A stretch of DNA of 64,000 nt from the NCBI RefSeq assembly GCF_902459685.1, contig NZ_CABPSF010000007.1:62001-126000 (forward strand). Reading direction: 5' to 3'. Both the position numbers and the translations under genes were made by a program. The notes under the pieces were generated by a model. It made no database searches and was not told the origin of the DNA. It saw only the letters and a list, made by a program, of their open reading frames with translations. This stretch comes from Pandoraea iniqua (GTDB lineage: Bacteria > Pseudomonadota > Gammaproteobacteria > Burkholderiales > Burkholderiaceae). Shown one piece after another: positions 33,034-41,686 of this stretch (position 1 is its first letter; every line of letters starts with the position of its first letter).

Positions 33034-33963
33034 ATGCCTCCAGTGATCTCAATCCAAAATCTGTCGAAGACGTACGCATCGGGCTTCCAGGCGCTCAAGA
33101 ACATCAGCCTGGATATCCATCGCGGCGAGATCTTCGCACTGCTCGGCCCCAACGGCGCCGGCAAGACAACCCTCATCAGCACCATTTGCGGCATCGTGCG
33201 GCCCACCTCGGGCACGGTCACGGTCGACGGTCACGACATCGTCACCGACTACCGTGCGGCGCGTGAAGCCATCGGTCTCGTGCCGCAGGAGCTGACCACC
33301 GATGCCTTCGAATCGGTGTGGGCCACGGTCTCTTTTTCGCGCGGCCTGTTCGGCAAGCCCGCGAACCCGGCGCACATCGAAAAGGTGCTGCGCTCGCTCT
33401 CGCTCTGGGAGAAAAAAGACAACCGTCTCATGCAGCTCTCGGGCGGTATGAAGCGGCGCGTATTGATCGCCAAAGCGCTCTCGCACGAGCCGCGTGTGCT
33501 GTTTCTCGACGAACCGACCGCCGGTGTCGACGTGGAACTGCGCCGCGACATGTGGCGGCTAGTGCAGTCGCTGCGCGAGACCGGCGTGACCGTCATTCTC
33601 ACCACGCACTACATCGAAGAAGCCGAAGAAATGGCGGACCGCGTGGGCATCATCACCGGCGGTGAAATCACGCTGGTGCAAGAGAAGACCGAACTGATGC
33701 GCCGCCTCGGCAGCAAGCACCTGACGCTGCAACTGAGCGAACCGCTCTCGGCCGTGCCCGATGCGCTGGGCGGCTACGGCCTCACGATCGGACAGGAAGG
33801 CAACGAACTGGTCTTCTCCTACGATGCCAACATCGAACAGACGACCATCGCCGCCCTGCTGCGCGATCTGGAGCGCGCCGGCATCGCTGTGAAGGATCTG
33901 AATACGACGCAAAGCTCGCTCGAAGACATCTTCGTCTCGCTCGTGCACAAAAAAGAAGGATGA
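33034..33963 (+). CDS. ABC-2 exporter ATP-binding subunit (YadG-like)
   Basis: A 309-residue ATPase. The start is MPPVISIQN; the preceding in-frame stretch is not family-like. Walker [10 protein letters not shown] (near residue 42-50), Q-loop [11 protein letters not shown], signature LSGGMKRRV, Walker [14 protein letters not shown], and the H-loop [15 protein letters not shown] roughly 80-residue C-terminal domain follows, as in YadG/CcmA-type drug and polysaccharide exporters. It overlaps the permease gene by 4 bp (ATGA). Substrate unknown. Confidence 0.93.
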   Translation: MPPVISIQNLSKTYASGFQALKNISLDIHRGEIFALLGPNGAGKTTLISTICGIVRPTSGTVTVDGHDIVTDYRAAREAIGLVPQELTTDAFESVWATVSFSRGLFGKPANPAHIEKVLRSLSLWEKKDNRLMQLSGGMKRRVLIAKALSHEPRVLFLDEPTAGVDVELRRDMWRLVQSLRETGVTVILTTHYIEEAEEMADRVGIITGGEITLVQEKTELMRRLGSKHLTLQLSEPLSAVPDALGGYGLTIGQEGNELVFSYDANIEQTTIAALLRDLERAGIAVKDLNTTQSSLEDIFVSLVHKKEG

Positions 33964-34733
33964 GCCGCGCCATGAATTTTTACGCCGTGAAGGCGATTTA
34001 CAACTTCGAGATGGCGCGCACGCGACGCACGCTGATGCAAAGCATCATCTCGCCCGTGATTTCGACGTCGCTGTACTTTGTGGTGTTCGGCGCGGCCATC
34101 GGCTCGCGCATTCCGGAGATCGAGGGCGTGCCGTACGGCGCGTTCATCGTGCCGGGCCTGATCATGCTCTCGCTGCTCACGCAGAGTGTGTCGAACGCCT
34201 CGTTCGGGATCTACTTTCCACGCTTTACCGGCACCATCTACGAGTTACTCTCGGCACCGGTGTCGTACATGGAGATCGTGCTCGCCTATGTCGGGGCGGC
34301 GGCAACCAAGTCGGTCATTCTGGGTGTGATCATGCTCGGCACTGCGGCACTGTTCGTGCCGCTGCGCATCGAGCATCCGTTCTGGATGATTCTGTTTCTG
34401 GTGCTCACCGCGATCACGTTCAGCCTGCTGGGCTTCATCCTCGGCATCTGGGCAGACGGCTTCGAGAAACTGCAACTCGTACCGCTGCTCATCATCACGC
34501 CGCTCACGTTCCTCGGCGGCAGCTTCTACTCGACGCATATCCTGCCGCCGTTCTGGCGCACGGTGACGCTGTTCAACCCGGTGGTGTATCTGATCAGCGG
34601 GTTCCGGTGGAGCTTTTACGGGCTGGCCGACGTCAGCGTCGGCGTGAGCCTCGGCATGACGCTGGTGTTCCTCGCCGTGTTCGTCGCCGTGATCGCGTGG
34701 ATGTTCAAGACGGGCTACCGTCTCAAGAACTGA
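33960..34733 (+). CDS. ABC-2 exporter permease subunit (YadH-like)
   Basis: A 257-residue inner-membrane protein with six helices, partner of the preceding ATPase. Motifs: [55 protein letters not shown] in pieces, [16 protein letters not shown], and [20 protein letters not shown], the conserved ABC-2 PLTFLGG-F signature, then [13 protein letters not shown]. This is the YadGH-type arrangement. Export of a hydrophobic compound or a cell-envelope component is likely. Confidence 0.92.
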   Translation: MSRAMNFYAVKAIYNFEMARTRRTLMQSIISPVISTSLYFVVFGAAIGSRIPEIEGVPYGAFIVPGLIMLSLLTQSVSNASFGIYFPRFTGTIYELLSAPVSYMEIVLAYVGAAATKSVILGVIMLGTAALFVPLRIEHPFWMILFLVLTAITFSLLGFILGIWADGFEKLQLVPLLIITPLTFLGGSFYSTHILPPFWRTVTLFNPVVYLISGFRWSFYGLADVSVGVSLGMTLVFLAVFVAVIAWMFKTGYRLKN

Positions 34734-34745
34734 CTTCGTTCAGCT

Positions 34746-35360
34746 TCAGATCGGAGGGGTCTCGCGGAACGCGGGCATCCCCTCTGCCTGCGCGGAGAAC
34801 CGGGCCACTTCCGGAAACTCCGCGCTGAAATCGACCTCCGGCAAGAGCAACTGGTGAAAGCGCCACGCCACGGCAATCGTCACGCCATGCTCGCCGATCG
34901 CGTCCGGCGTTGCCTGAATCGGCACCTGCGCCAACTCCACCTCCAGCCCGCGAAACGCTGCACGCACCTGCGTGCGCACACGATCCGTCCAAGGCTCGTG
35001 CCGCTTCTCGAGCGGACGCAGTTCGCGCTCATACACCAGTTGCACCGACTTTTCGCAGGCCGCCAGTGCCAGCCCCGTCAGGCGCAAGGCGCGCAGCCGC
35101 TCGGCCGGATCGACCGGAATCAAGCGCTGTTCGGCATCGACCAGTGATTCCAGATATTGCAGAATCAGCGTCGAGTCCATCAGCACCGTGCCATCGTCGG
35201 TGATCAGCGTCGGGGCCTTCACCACCGGGTTGATGGCGGCGAAGGCGTCGAAGGTGCTGAACACCGACAGCGAGCGATGCTCGTACGGCAGGCCAAGCAG
35301 CTTCAGACAAATGGCCGTGCGGCGTACGTACGGGGAATCCAGCATTCCGATCAATTGCAT
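34746..35360 (-). CDS. Glutathione S-transferase family protein
   Basis: A 204-residue protein. The start is MQLIGMLDSPYVRR at 35360; an in-frame upstream extension is low-complexity. The thioredoxin-fold N-terminal domain has S9 in the SPYVRR position (the usual catalytic Ser/Cys) and INPVVKAPTLI with the cis-Pro. DSTLILQYLE is the glutathione gamma-glutamyl contact motif (Asp-Ser). The C-terminal helical domain follows (LTGLALAACEKSVQLVYERE). The substrate is unknown; beta/zeta-type GSTs of this size act in detoxification. Convergent with the YadH-like gene. Confidence 0.9.
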   Translation of the reverse strand: MQLIGMLDSPYVRRTAICLKLLGLPYEHRSLSVFSTFDAFAAINPVVKAPTLITDDGTVLMDSTLILQYLESLVDAEQRLIPVDPAERLRALRLTGLALAACEKSVQLVYERELRPLEKRHEPWTDRVRTQVRAAFRGLEVELAQVPIQATPDAIGEHGVTIAVAWRFHQLLLPEVDFSAEFPEVARFSAQAEGMPAFRETPPI

Positions 35361-35616
35361 GTCTCGCTCCAGTGGGCTTCGGGCTTCGGGCGTGGCCCGC
35401 ATCCGCACAAGCATAGCGGACGCGCCGCGGCCCGCAAATCGAATTCCTTTGCGGCTTTCTGCCAATTCCGCTCACAAGCCGCGCCAGTGACCTTGAGCGG
35501 TTCGCTGAATTCGGTCATCTTTGCCGGGAACATGTGAATCCACAACCTGTCGCCTGCGAGTGAACGCTATGGCAGGTAAAATGATTCGCACGGCTGACTC
35601 GACAGGGAGACGTTTC

Positions 35617-36306
35617 ATGAACATCCTGATGGTTCTGACCTCGCACGACCGCTTGGGCGACACGGGCAAGAAGACCGGTTTCTGGCTCGAAGAATTTGCC
35701 GCCCCCTATTACGTCTTCATCGACGAAGGGCTCGCCGTCACGCTCGCCTCACCGGCCGGCGGACAACCGCCGCTCGATCCGAAGAGCGACGAGCCCGACG
35801 CACAGACCGACGCCACGCGCCGGTTTCGCGAAGACCCCGACGCGCAGAAGGCCCTCGCCACCACGCTGCGGCTGGCCGACGTCAAGCAGGACGACTACGA
35901 CGCCGTGTTTTATCCCGGCGGCCACGGCCCGCTGTGGGATCTCGCGCAAGACCCGAATTCCATCCGTCTGATCGAAGCTTTCGAGCGCGCCGGCAAGCCC
36001 ATCGGCTTTGTCTGCCACGCGCCCGGGGTGTTATTGAAAGTGCGCGACGCCAATGGCGAGCCGCTCGTACGCGGACGTCACGTGACGGGCTTCTCCAACG
36101 ATGAAGAAGCGGCCGTCGGGCTGACCGACATCGTGCCGTTCCTCGTGGAAACCGAACTCGCGAAACTGGGCGGACTGTATGAAAAGGCCGACAACTGGCA
36201 ATCGCACGTCGTCGGCGACGGCCGCCTTGTGACCGGCCAGAATCCCGCCTCGTCCGAAGAAGCGGCCCGCACGGTGCTCGCCATGATGGAGCCACGTCTG
36301 CCATGA
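35617..36306 (+). CDS. DJ-1/PfpI-superfamily protein (Hsp31-like)
   Basis: A 229-residue protein. MNILMVLTSHDRLGDTGKKT begins the domain, with a possible short leader upstream not used because no Shine-Dalgarno supports it. Active-site parts: E25 in GFWLEEFAAPYYVF, nucleophile C133 in GFVCHAPGVLL (nucleophile elbow), and the family strand YDAVFYPGGHGPLWDLA. Relatives (E. coli HchA, yeast Hsp31) act as glutathione-independent glyoxalases or deglycases and chaperones. It overlaps the GNAT gene by 4 bp (ATGA). Confidence 0.9.
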   Translation: MNILMVLTSHDRLGDTGKKTGFWLEEFAAPYYVFIDEGLAVTLASPAGGQPPLDPKSDEPDAQTDATRRFREDPDAQKALATTLRLADVKQDDYDAVFYPGGHGPLWDLAQDPNSIRLIEAFERAGKPIGFVCHAPGVLLKVRDANGEPLVRGRHVTGFSNDEEAAVGLTDIVPFLVETELAKLGGLYEKADNWQSHVVGDGRLVTGQNPASSEEAARTVLAMMEPRLP

Positions 36307-36884
36307 GTCCTCCTGCCCGCCCGACGATGGCGAAAACGACGGCCACGGCCGTGGCCGCAGATGTCGACGTGCGGCGTCTGGTGCCGGCCGATGCACTCGC
36401 CTTTCAGGCGCTGCGTCTCGCCGGCTTACAGGCGCACCCGGAAGCGTTCGGTTCCAGCTATGAAGTCGAGAAAGACTGGCCGATCGAGCGCGTGCGCGAG
36501 TGGCTGGAGGTGCGCCCGGATGTGGGCGTCTTCGGTGCGTTCGATCGCCAAGGCGGCGACGAGCGTCTCGTGGGCGTACTCGGTCTCGGCCGGCAGAAGG
36601 CCAGCAAGTTCGCGCACGTGGGCTTTCTGTGGGGGATGTATGTGCAGGCCGACAGCGTCGGGCGCGGCATTGGCCGGGCGCTGATCGAATCGGCGGTGGC
36701 GCTCGCGCGTTCCCAACCCGGCCTGCGCCATCTGACGCTGCAAGTGAGTGCGACTAACCGGGCGGCGATCGCACTCTATCAATCGTTCGGCTTTGTCGAA
36801 ATCGGCCGTGAGCCCGATGCCATGCGCATCGGCAACACGTATCAGGACGAATTACGCATGTACCTGCCGATTTCGACGCACTGA
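36303..36884 (+). CDS. GNAT-family N-acetyltransferase
   Basis: A 193-residue acetyltransferase. After a 20-residue Ala/Thr-rich leader the domain has VRRLVPADALAFQALRLAGL, then the acetyl-CoA loop VGRGIGRALIESAV (Q/R-x-x-G-x-G/A) and ATNRAAIALYQSFGFVEIGR (motif B). Substrate unknown. Translationally coupled to the DJ-1-like gene; together they may repair or detoxify modified metabolites (inference). Confidence 0.9.
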   Translation: MSPPARPTMAKTTATAVAADVDVRRLVPADALAFQALRLAGLQAHPEAFGSSYEVEKDWPIERVREWLEVRPDVGVFGAFDRQGGDERLVGVLGLGRQKASKFAHVGFLWGMYVQADSVGRGIGRALIESAVALARSQPGLRHLTLQVSATNRAAIALYQSFGFVEIGREPDAMRIGNTYQDELRMYLPISTH

Positions 36885-36907
36885 GCGCTGACGACGGCGG
36901 TTCAGGC

Positions 36908-37429
36908 TCAGATCTTTTCCATTTCGTACGGGCCGAGGTAGTCGGTCTTGCCGACGGCCACGCCTTGCGCGCGCAGAATGTCGTGCGTCGTCGTCACGTG
37001 GAAGTAGAAGTTCGGCAAGCCGAATTTCAGCAGGTAATCCACGCCGTCCATCGTCGTTTGATGCGCCTTGAATTTCAACGTGATCTCGCGCGACTCCGCG
37101 CCTTCGAAACGGTCTTCGAGCACGCCCGCGATAAACGCTTCGGTATTGGCGATGCGATCGCGCAGTTGATCGAACGTGGTTTCGTTGTCTTCGAATTTCG
37201 GCGATTCCACACCCGTCAGCCGTGACACGGCGAACTTTGCCGTATCGCTGACGCGCTGCACCTGAGCGGTGAAATCGAGCATGTCGGGGGCCAGTTTCGC
37301 CTTGAGAATCGACTCGGGATCGAGCGCCTTTTCCTCACAGTGCGCGCGCGCTTTCTTGATGTAGTCGGCCATGACGGTCAGGCCGCGCAGGTAGACGGGA
37401 ACGGTGGCGCGATAAAGGGAAATCGACAT
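36908..37429 (-). CDS. DUF1993 domain protein
   Basis: A 173-residue helical protein with the DUF1993 pattern: LYRATVPVYLRGLTVMADYI (residues 5-24), KLAPDMLDFTAQVQRVSDTAKF, then FGLPNFYFHVTTTHDILRAQGV at 135-156. This is a DinB-like four-helix fold of unknown function, with a His-x-x-x-His pattern near the end (HVTTTHD). Convergent with the GNAT gene, 23 bp apart. Monocistronic. Confidence 0.88.
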   Translation of the reverse strand: MSISLYRATVPVYLRGLTVMADYIKKARAHCEEKALDPESILKAKLAPDMLDFTAQVQRVSDTAKFAVSRLTGVESPKFEDNETTFDQLRDRIANTEAFIAGVLEDRFEGAESREITLKFKAHQTTMDGVDYLLKFGLPNFYFHVTTTHDILRAQGVAVGKTDYLGPYEMEKI

Positions 37430-37597
37430 AGTGAGGCTCCTTCCGGGGGCAGGGACGTGGGCGCAGCAGGCACTGCGCCGTGCAAACGCACATGCTATCA
37501 GCGCGTGGAAATTCTCGCCGTGGACCCACCCCCCTTCACGCCCCCGTCACGTCCGAGCGCGTGCTGCTAGTGCTGCTAGGTCTGCTAGGTCCGCTAC

Positions 37598-38161
37598 TTA
37601 GCGCTGTCGCAGGTGCGCGTAGCACTCGCCGTAGGCTTCACAGCCGGGGCACCCCGGTGCCGGCGCAGGCGCACGGCCGTAGGCACTGGCGCAGGCTTCC
37701 GCGAGAAACCGCTTCCAGCGCAGATTCAGTGTGTTTTCCGCCGCGAGGGCCGGGAAGAAGTGGGTGAGCAGTGCCGTGACATCGTCACGCCCGGACAAGC
37801 CCAGATCGCGCCAAAGGTGATCGGGACGCAGACAGGCCGTGGCGAGAATCGTCGCCATATCGGCGGCGTCGGTCGGATGCAGAATCGGGTCGGCGCGGCG
37901 GCGCAGCATCTCGCGCATTTCCACCACGAACGTGGCGTGGGCCGCCCACGCGGGCGTCGGCAGATCCGCCACCAGCGCCCGCCACTCGGCAGGCACGGGG
38001 GCGAAATGGCGTCGCAGCAATTCCGCGAATGCGGCCCCCGACAGCCCGAGCCGGGCAGCCCGCTCGGGCGTCGCGTTCGGGACGAACAACGCGGCGAAGA
38101 TCGCGCCCTCAGGGCGCGCGTGCGAAGGTTGCAAAGGCGTCAACGATGTCTCCATCGTCAT
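37598..38161 (-). CDS. nifQ: NifQ-family molybdenum protein (orphan)
   Basis: About 187 residues from ATG at 38161 (MTMETSL); a TTG at 38191 is an alternative. The C-terminal NLRWKRFLAEACASAYG is diagnostic of NifQ, which in diazotrophs supplies a Mo-Fe-S precursor to FeMo-cofactor synthesis. The terminal cysteine motif reads C-P-G-C-E-A-Y-G-E-C, the Cx2Cx5C end of the canonical Cx4Cx2Cx5C; the first Cys position holds Ala, and another Cys lies 14 residues upstream. No nif genes lie in the window. The stop is 168 bp from the DUF1993 start; the start follows 22 bp after the molbindin gene stop, so the pair is one operon. A molybdenum-handling role independent of nitrogenase is likely (inference). 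Confidence 0.82.
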   Translation of the reverse strand: MTMETSLTPLQPSHARPEGAIFAALFVPNATPERAARLGLSGAAFAELLRRHFAPVPAEWRALVADLPTPAWAAHATFVVEMREMLRRRADPILHPTDAADMATILATACLRPDHLWRDLGLSGRDDVTALLTHFFPALAAENTLNLRWKRFLAEACASAYGRAPAPAPGCPGCEAYGECYAHLRQR

Positions 38162-38183
38162 GCAGCAGGGTCGGCAGGGTCGC

Positions 38184-38609
38184 TCAGGCAACCGCCACGA
38201 TCACGCTCGATGCCTTGACCAGTGCAGCGGCTTCACGACCGGCTTGCAGGCCGAGGCGCTTGGCGCTTTCGTTCGTGACGATGGCCGCGATCACCGCGCC
38301 GTTATCGGCCTTGATCTCGACTTCGCTGTTCACTGCGCCGGTTTCCACGCGCGACACCTTGCCGGTGATGACATTGCGCGTCGACACCTTGCTCGCGTCG
38401 GCATCGACCATCACGATGACCGACGATGCCTTGATCAGCGCCACGGCCTCGCTGCCTTCTTTCAGACCGAGGTTCACGGTGCTCTCGTGCGTGATGACCG
38501 CGACGATTTCCTGACCCGCATCGGTGCGCAGCGTCACTTCGTCATTGACAGCACCACGTTGCAGGGCGACGACCTTGCCGGTGAACTGGTTACGTGCGCT
38601 GGTCTTCAT
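38184..38609 (-). CDS. Molbindin: two tandem Mop/TOBE domains
   Basis: A 141-residue cytoplasmic molybdate-binding protein. It is a clean duplication: residues 5-70 (ARNQFTGKVVALQRGAVNDE, then LGLKEGSEAVALIKASSVIV) and 76-141 (TRNVITGKVSRVETGAVNSE, LGLQAGREAAALVKASSVIV). Each TOBE domain binds molybdate or tungstate at subunit interfaces in molbindin oligomers. It buffers or delivers molybdenum. Immediately upstream of, and co-directional with, the NifQ gene. Confidence 0.95.
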   Translation of the reverse strand: MKTSARNQFTGKVVALQRGAVNDEVTLRTDAGQEIVAVITHESTVNLGLKEGSEAVALIKASSVIVMVDADASKVSTRNVITGKVSRVETGAVNSEVEIKADNGAVIAAIVTNESAKRLGLQAGREAAALVKASSVIVAVA

Positions 38610-38814
38610 CGGGAATCTCCATTCATTGGTTCGGACAATACGTGAGACGCGGCGTGTTGTTCAGTGTTTCATACCGTGTGCCCCGCAGTGGGTTGAAGTA
38701 TAGCGGGTCGACCTGACGGTGACATCCAACTTGCGGTGATATGCTTCATCAGCATCCGCCATGCCCCACGTACGCACTGCACCGCACTGTCCCGCCTTGC
38801 GAACAGGAGTCCTC

Positions 38815-39549
38815 ATGGGAACGCCCCGTCACATCCCCACGCCGACGCAGGCCGCATCATTCGCCCGCCTCTGTGTCACGCATTTCGCGAAACCGACCAA
38901 CATCGGCATGACGCTGGCCTTTGTCGCCGGCTATATCGACGTCGTGGGCTTCATTGCGCTGTTCGGCCTGTTCACCGCCCACGTCACCGGCAACTTTGTG
39001 ATGATTGGCGTGCAGCTCGTGGCGAGCACACATATCGGTGTGCTTGCGAAATTGCTCGCGTTGCCGGTGTTTGTCGCGGTGGTCGCGATGGTGAAACTCG
39101 CGGTGCAGGGCTTCTCGCGTGCCGGGCGCCGTCCGTTGCGCTTGCTGCTGGGCGTGCAGACGCTGCTGTTGCTCGGTTTCATGATCGTGGGCCTGATCGC
39201 GCGCCCCATCGTCTCGGCCGATGCCCCGCTGGCGATTCTGGCGGGCATGCTCGGCGTTGCGGCGCTGGCCATTCAAAACGCCGTCGGACGGCTGCTGCTG
39301 GCCGACCTCGCTCCCACGACGATCATGACGGGCAACACCACACAGATCGTGATCGACATGGTGGAACTGGCGAGCGGCAATTCGGGCGACGACAAGGCCG
39401 CGCGCACCCGCCTGAAGAAGATGATTCCCGCGTTGGCGGCGTTTGCCGTCGGCGCGGTTTTCGGCGGGTTCGCGTATCACGGGACGAGCTTCTGGTGCGT
39501 GCTGTTGCCCGTGGCGCTACTGAGTGCGCTAGCCGCAGCAAATGAGTGA
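38815..39549 (+). CDS. DUF1275 (YoaK-family) membrane protein
   Basis: A 244-residue inner-membrane protein. The ATG at 38815 follows AGGAG. Six or seven helices. Signature motifs: AFVAGYIDVVGFIALFGLFTAHVTGNFVMIG in pieces, the G-Y-x-D and H-x-T-G-N that define DUF1275, and NAVGRLLLADLAPTTIMTGNTTQIV near residue 170. The family's function is unsettled; in some fungi and bacteria it is proposed to transport or sense small molecules. Downstream SDR is 126 bp away. Molbindin and this gene are divergent. Confidence 0.88.
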   Translation: MGTPRHIPTPTQAASFARLCVTHFAKPTNIGMTLAFVAGYIDVVGFIALFGLFTAHVTGNFVMIGVQLVASTHIGVLAKLLALPVFVAVVAMVKLAVQGFSRAGRRPLRLLLGVQTLLLLGFMIVGLIARPIVSADAPLAILAGMLGVAALAIQNAVGRLLLADLAPTTIMTGNTTQIVIDMVELASGNSGDDKAARTRLKKMIPALAAFAVGAVFGGFAYHGTSFWCVLLPVALLSALAAANE

Positions 39550-39675
39550 CGCCTCGGGGCGCAAGGCATCAGGCACTGCGCAGAACGCGCGATAATGACG
39601 CCCGGCGCGCCTCAGTGACGCCCGGTGCGCGCGGCGCACCTCAGAACATCACAAACCAAGACAAGGAACATCGGA

Positions 39676-40437
39676 ATGAAGCTGGAATCGCAGTGGGTGC
39701 TCGTCACGGGCGGTGCCCGCGGTTTGGGTGCGGCCATCACGCGCGCCGTGGCGCGCGAGGGCGCGGGGGTAATCATCAACTATCTGCGCAGCGATGTCGC
39801 CGCGCGCGCCTTGGCCGAATCGCTCGGGCCGCGCGCGATCGCCTTGCAAGCCGATGTGACCGACGAGAAAGCCGTCGCCCGGCTCTTTGCCGAAGCCCGC
39901 GAGCGCACCGGCGCACCGATCGTCTCGGTGGTGAACAATGCCTTGGCCGACTTCCGCTTCGACGGCGACGCGCGCCCGCAACTGGCCGATATCTCGTGGT
40001 CGCGCTTCACGCAACAGTTCGAAGGCGCCGTCAAAGGCGCGCTCAATACCATGCAGGCCGCGTTGCCGGGCATGCGCGAGACCGGCTTCGGGCGCATCGT
40101 GAACGTGGGTACCAACCTGTTCCAGAACCCGGTGGTGCCGTACCACGACTACACGACCGCCAAGGCCGCGCTGCTGTCACTGACACGCACGGCCGCCAAC
40201 GATCTCGGCCCCGACGGCATCACGGTGAACATGGTCTCCGGCGGCTTGCTGCGCGTGACCGATGCGAGCGCCGCCACGCCCGAGGCCGTGTTCGACCTCA
40301 TTGCAAGCCTCACGCCGCTGCGCCGTGTCACGACGCCGGAAGAGTTCGCCGACGCCGTGCTGTATTTCCTCTCGCCATGGGCGCGCGCGGTGACGGGGCA
40401 GAATTTGATCGTGGACGGGGGCTTGGTGAAAGGCTGA
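39676..40437 (+). CDS. Short-chain dehydrogenase/reductase (FabG-like) with a Ser-to-Thr change
   Basis: A 253-residue SDR starting MKLESQWVLVTGG after AAGGAA. Cofactor loop TGGARGLGAA, NNALAD in place of NNAG, and YxxxK in HDYTTAKAALLS. At the position 13 residues before the Tyr, where SDRs have Ser, it has Thr (NVGTNLFQ), which can still bind substrate but is uncommon. Ends with GQNLIVDGGLVKG. The usual 3-oxoacyl-ACP reductase annotation would be over-specific; substrate unknown. Confidence 0.88.
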   Translation: MKLESQWVLVTGGARGLGAAITRAVAREGAGVIINYLRSDVAARALAESLGPRAIALQADVTDEKAVARLFAEARERTGAPIVSVVNNALADFRFDGDARPQLADISWSRFTQQFEGAVKGALNTMQAALPGMRETGFGRIVNVGTNLFQNPVVPYHDYTTAKAALLSLTRTAANDLGPDGITVNMVSGGLLRVTDASAATPEAVFDLIASLTPLRRVTTPEEFADAVLYFLSPWARAVTGQNLIVDGGLVKG

Positions 40438-40581
40438 CGAGGCTAATCCTCGGGGCTAAAGTTCATGGCTGAACTTCGGGACTGAACTTCTTCCCCGAGC
40501 CCCGTCAGCTACGGCCGCGTCCGCGCCAACGCCGGACGCGGTAAAATTGCGCACTTCGCCTTTCTCCCTCCCGACCCGACC

Positions 40582-41115
40582 GTGACTGCAACACCCGCCA
40601 ACACCGATCCGAACGCCCTCGAGACCCCTGCCGACGCTGACCTCATCGACAACGATGGCGTCATCCACGAGGCACGTCTGTGGTGCGACGACGGCTGGAC
40701 GGCTAAGGTGATCAAGAACGAGGAAGACGACGGTTGGGCCGTCGCGATGTACAAGGACGGCGAGTCCGAACCCGCCCTCGTCGGCCCGTGGACCATGGGC
40801 CGCGACAAGAAGAATCCGAAACCGCTCGACGTGAACGCCTTCAATACGCTGGTGAAAACCGCGGCGGAAGTGCTGCGCCGTCACGAGCAGCAACTGCGCG
40901 CGCAAATGCACAAGCGGGTGAGCGTCGACGGCCCCGATGGCGACATCGAAGTCACGCTCGACATCGTGCCCGACGAGTACGATCCGTACGCCACCCTCAG
41001 CGCTATCGACCGCTTCGGCGAAACCATCGCGTCGGTGAAAGTCCAGCCGAACTTCAAGCTCTCGCGCAACAGCGCTCAGGCGTGGGTCGCCAACGACTTT
41101 CAACGGCCCCAGTAA
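40582..41115 (+). CDS. Conserved hypothetical protein, GTG start
   Basis: A 177-residue soluble protein with no recognised domain. The start is GTG at 40582 (TGACTGCA follows); no ATG is near. It is acidic at the N-terminus (TPADADLIDNDGVIHEARLW), then CDDGWTAKVIKNEEDDGWAVAM, PLDVNAFNTLVKTAAEVLRRHE and HKRVSVDGPDGDIEVTLDIV. Looks like a small alpha/beta protein of the type common in Burkholderiales as a cytoplasmic hypothetical. Separated by 208 bp from the VOC-like gene. Confidence 0.72.
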   Translation: MTATPANTDPNALETPADADLIDNDGVIHEARLWCDDGWTAKVIKNEEDDGWAVAMYKDGESEPALVGPWTMGRDKKNPKPLDVNAFNTLVKTAAEVLRRHEQQLRAQMHKRVSVDGPDGDIEVTLDIVPDEYDPYATLSAIDRFGETIASVKVQPNFKLSRNSAQAWVANDFQRPQ

Positions 41116-41323
41116 GCGCCCGCTAACACGCGGCCCGCCCGCTCTTCCCGCTCTTCCGGCCCATCCCGCTACCCCATCACTTCCGGTACCGGGATAACGC
41201 GCCGTCTGGTTAGCCCCGCCGGCCTCTCCTACGATCTCTGACAACGACCGCCGACGGTAAGCGAGTGATCGCTCGCGTCGCATCCGTCGCACGCGTCGTT
41301 CGTCATTGAAAAAGGGAGACCCC

Positions 41324-41686
41324 ATGAAACGCTTTCACATCGCACTCGCTGTGCGCGACCTCGACCAGTCCATCGAAGATTATTCGGTCCGCCTCGGCCA
41401 GCCGCCCTCGGCCGTCGTGCCCGGCGCCTACGCCATGTGGCGCACCGATCTGCTCAACTTCTCGATCAACCAGTCGCCCTCGCGGGCAGGGGAGTTGCGC
41501 CACGTCGGCTTCGAAGACGATACCGCACCGGAATACAGCAGCAGCACCGATTGCAACGGCCTGCTCTGGGAGGCGTTTTCCGCCGCCGAGCAGGACCGTC
41601 GCATAGTGAGCACTTACGGGGTCGCCGTGGGCGGGACGTCCGATGGGACAGCGTCCAGCGACGCCGCGAAGCGCCGCCCCGCGTAG
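41324..41686 (+). CDS. Small VOC-superfamily (glyoxalase-fold) protein
   Basis: A 120-residue protein after AGGGAG. It begins MKRFHIALAVRDLDQSIEDY, the classic VOC start (His after F as a first metal-ligand position), with RHVGFEDD giving the second His. The C-terminal 35 residues (VSTYGVAVGGTSDGTASSDA) are low-complexity, and the domain is shorter than usual, about 90 residues. It overlaps the stop of the convergent DUF815 gene by 73 bp. Function unknown; cadmium- or arsenic-related VOC proteins (CadI/ArsI-like) have similar starts, but their cysteine pairs are not seen here. Confidence 0.75.
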   Translation: MKRFHIALAVRDLDQSIEDYSVRLGQPPSAVVPGAYAMWRTDLLNFSINQSPSRAGELRHVGFEDDTAPEYSSSTDCNGLLWEAFSAAEQDRRIVSTYGVAVGGTSDGTASSDAAKRRPA

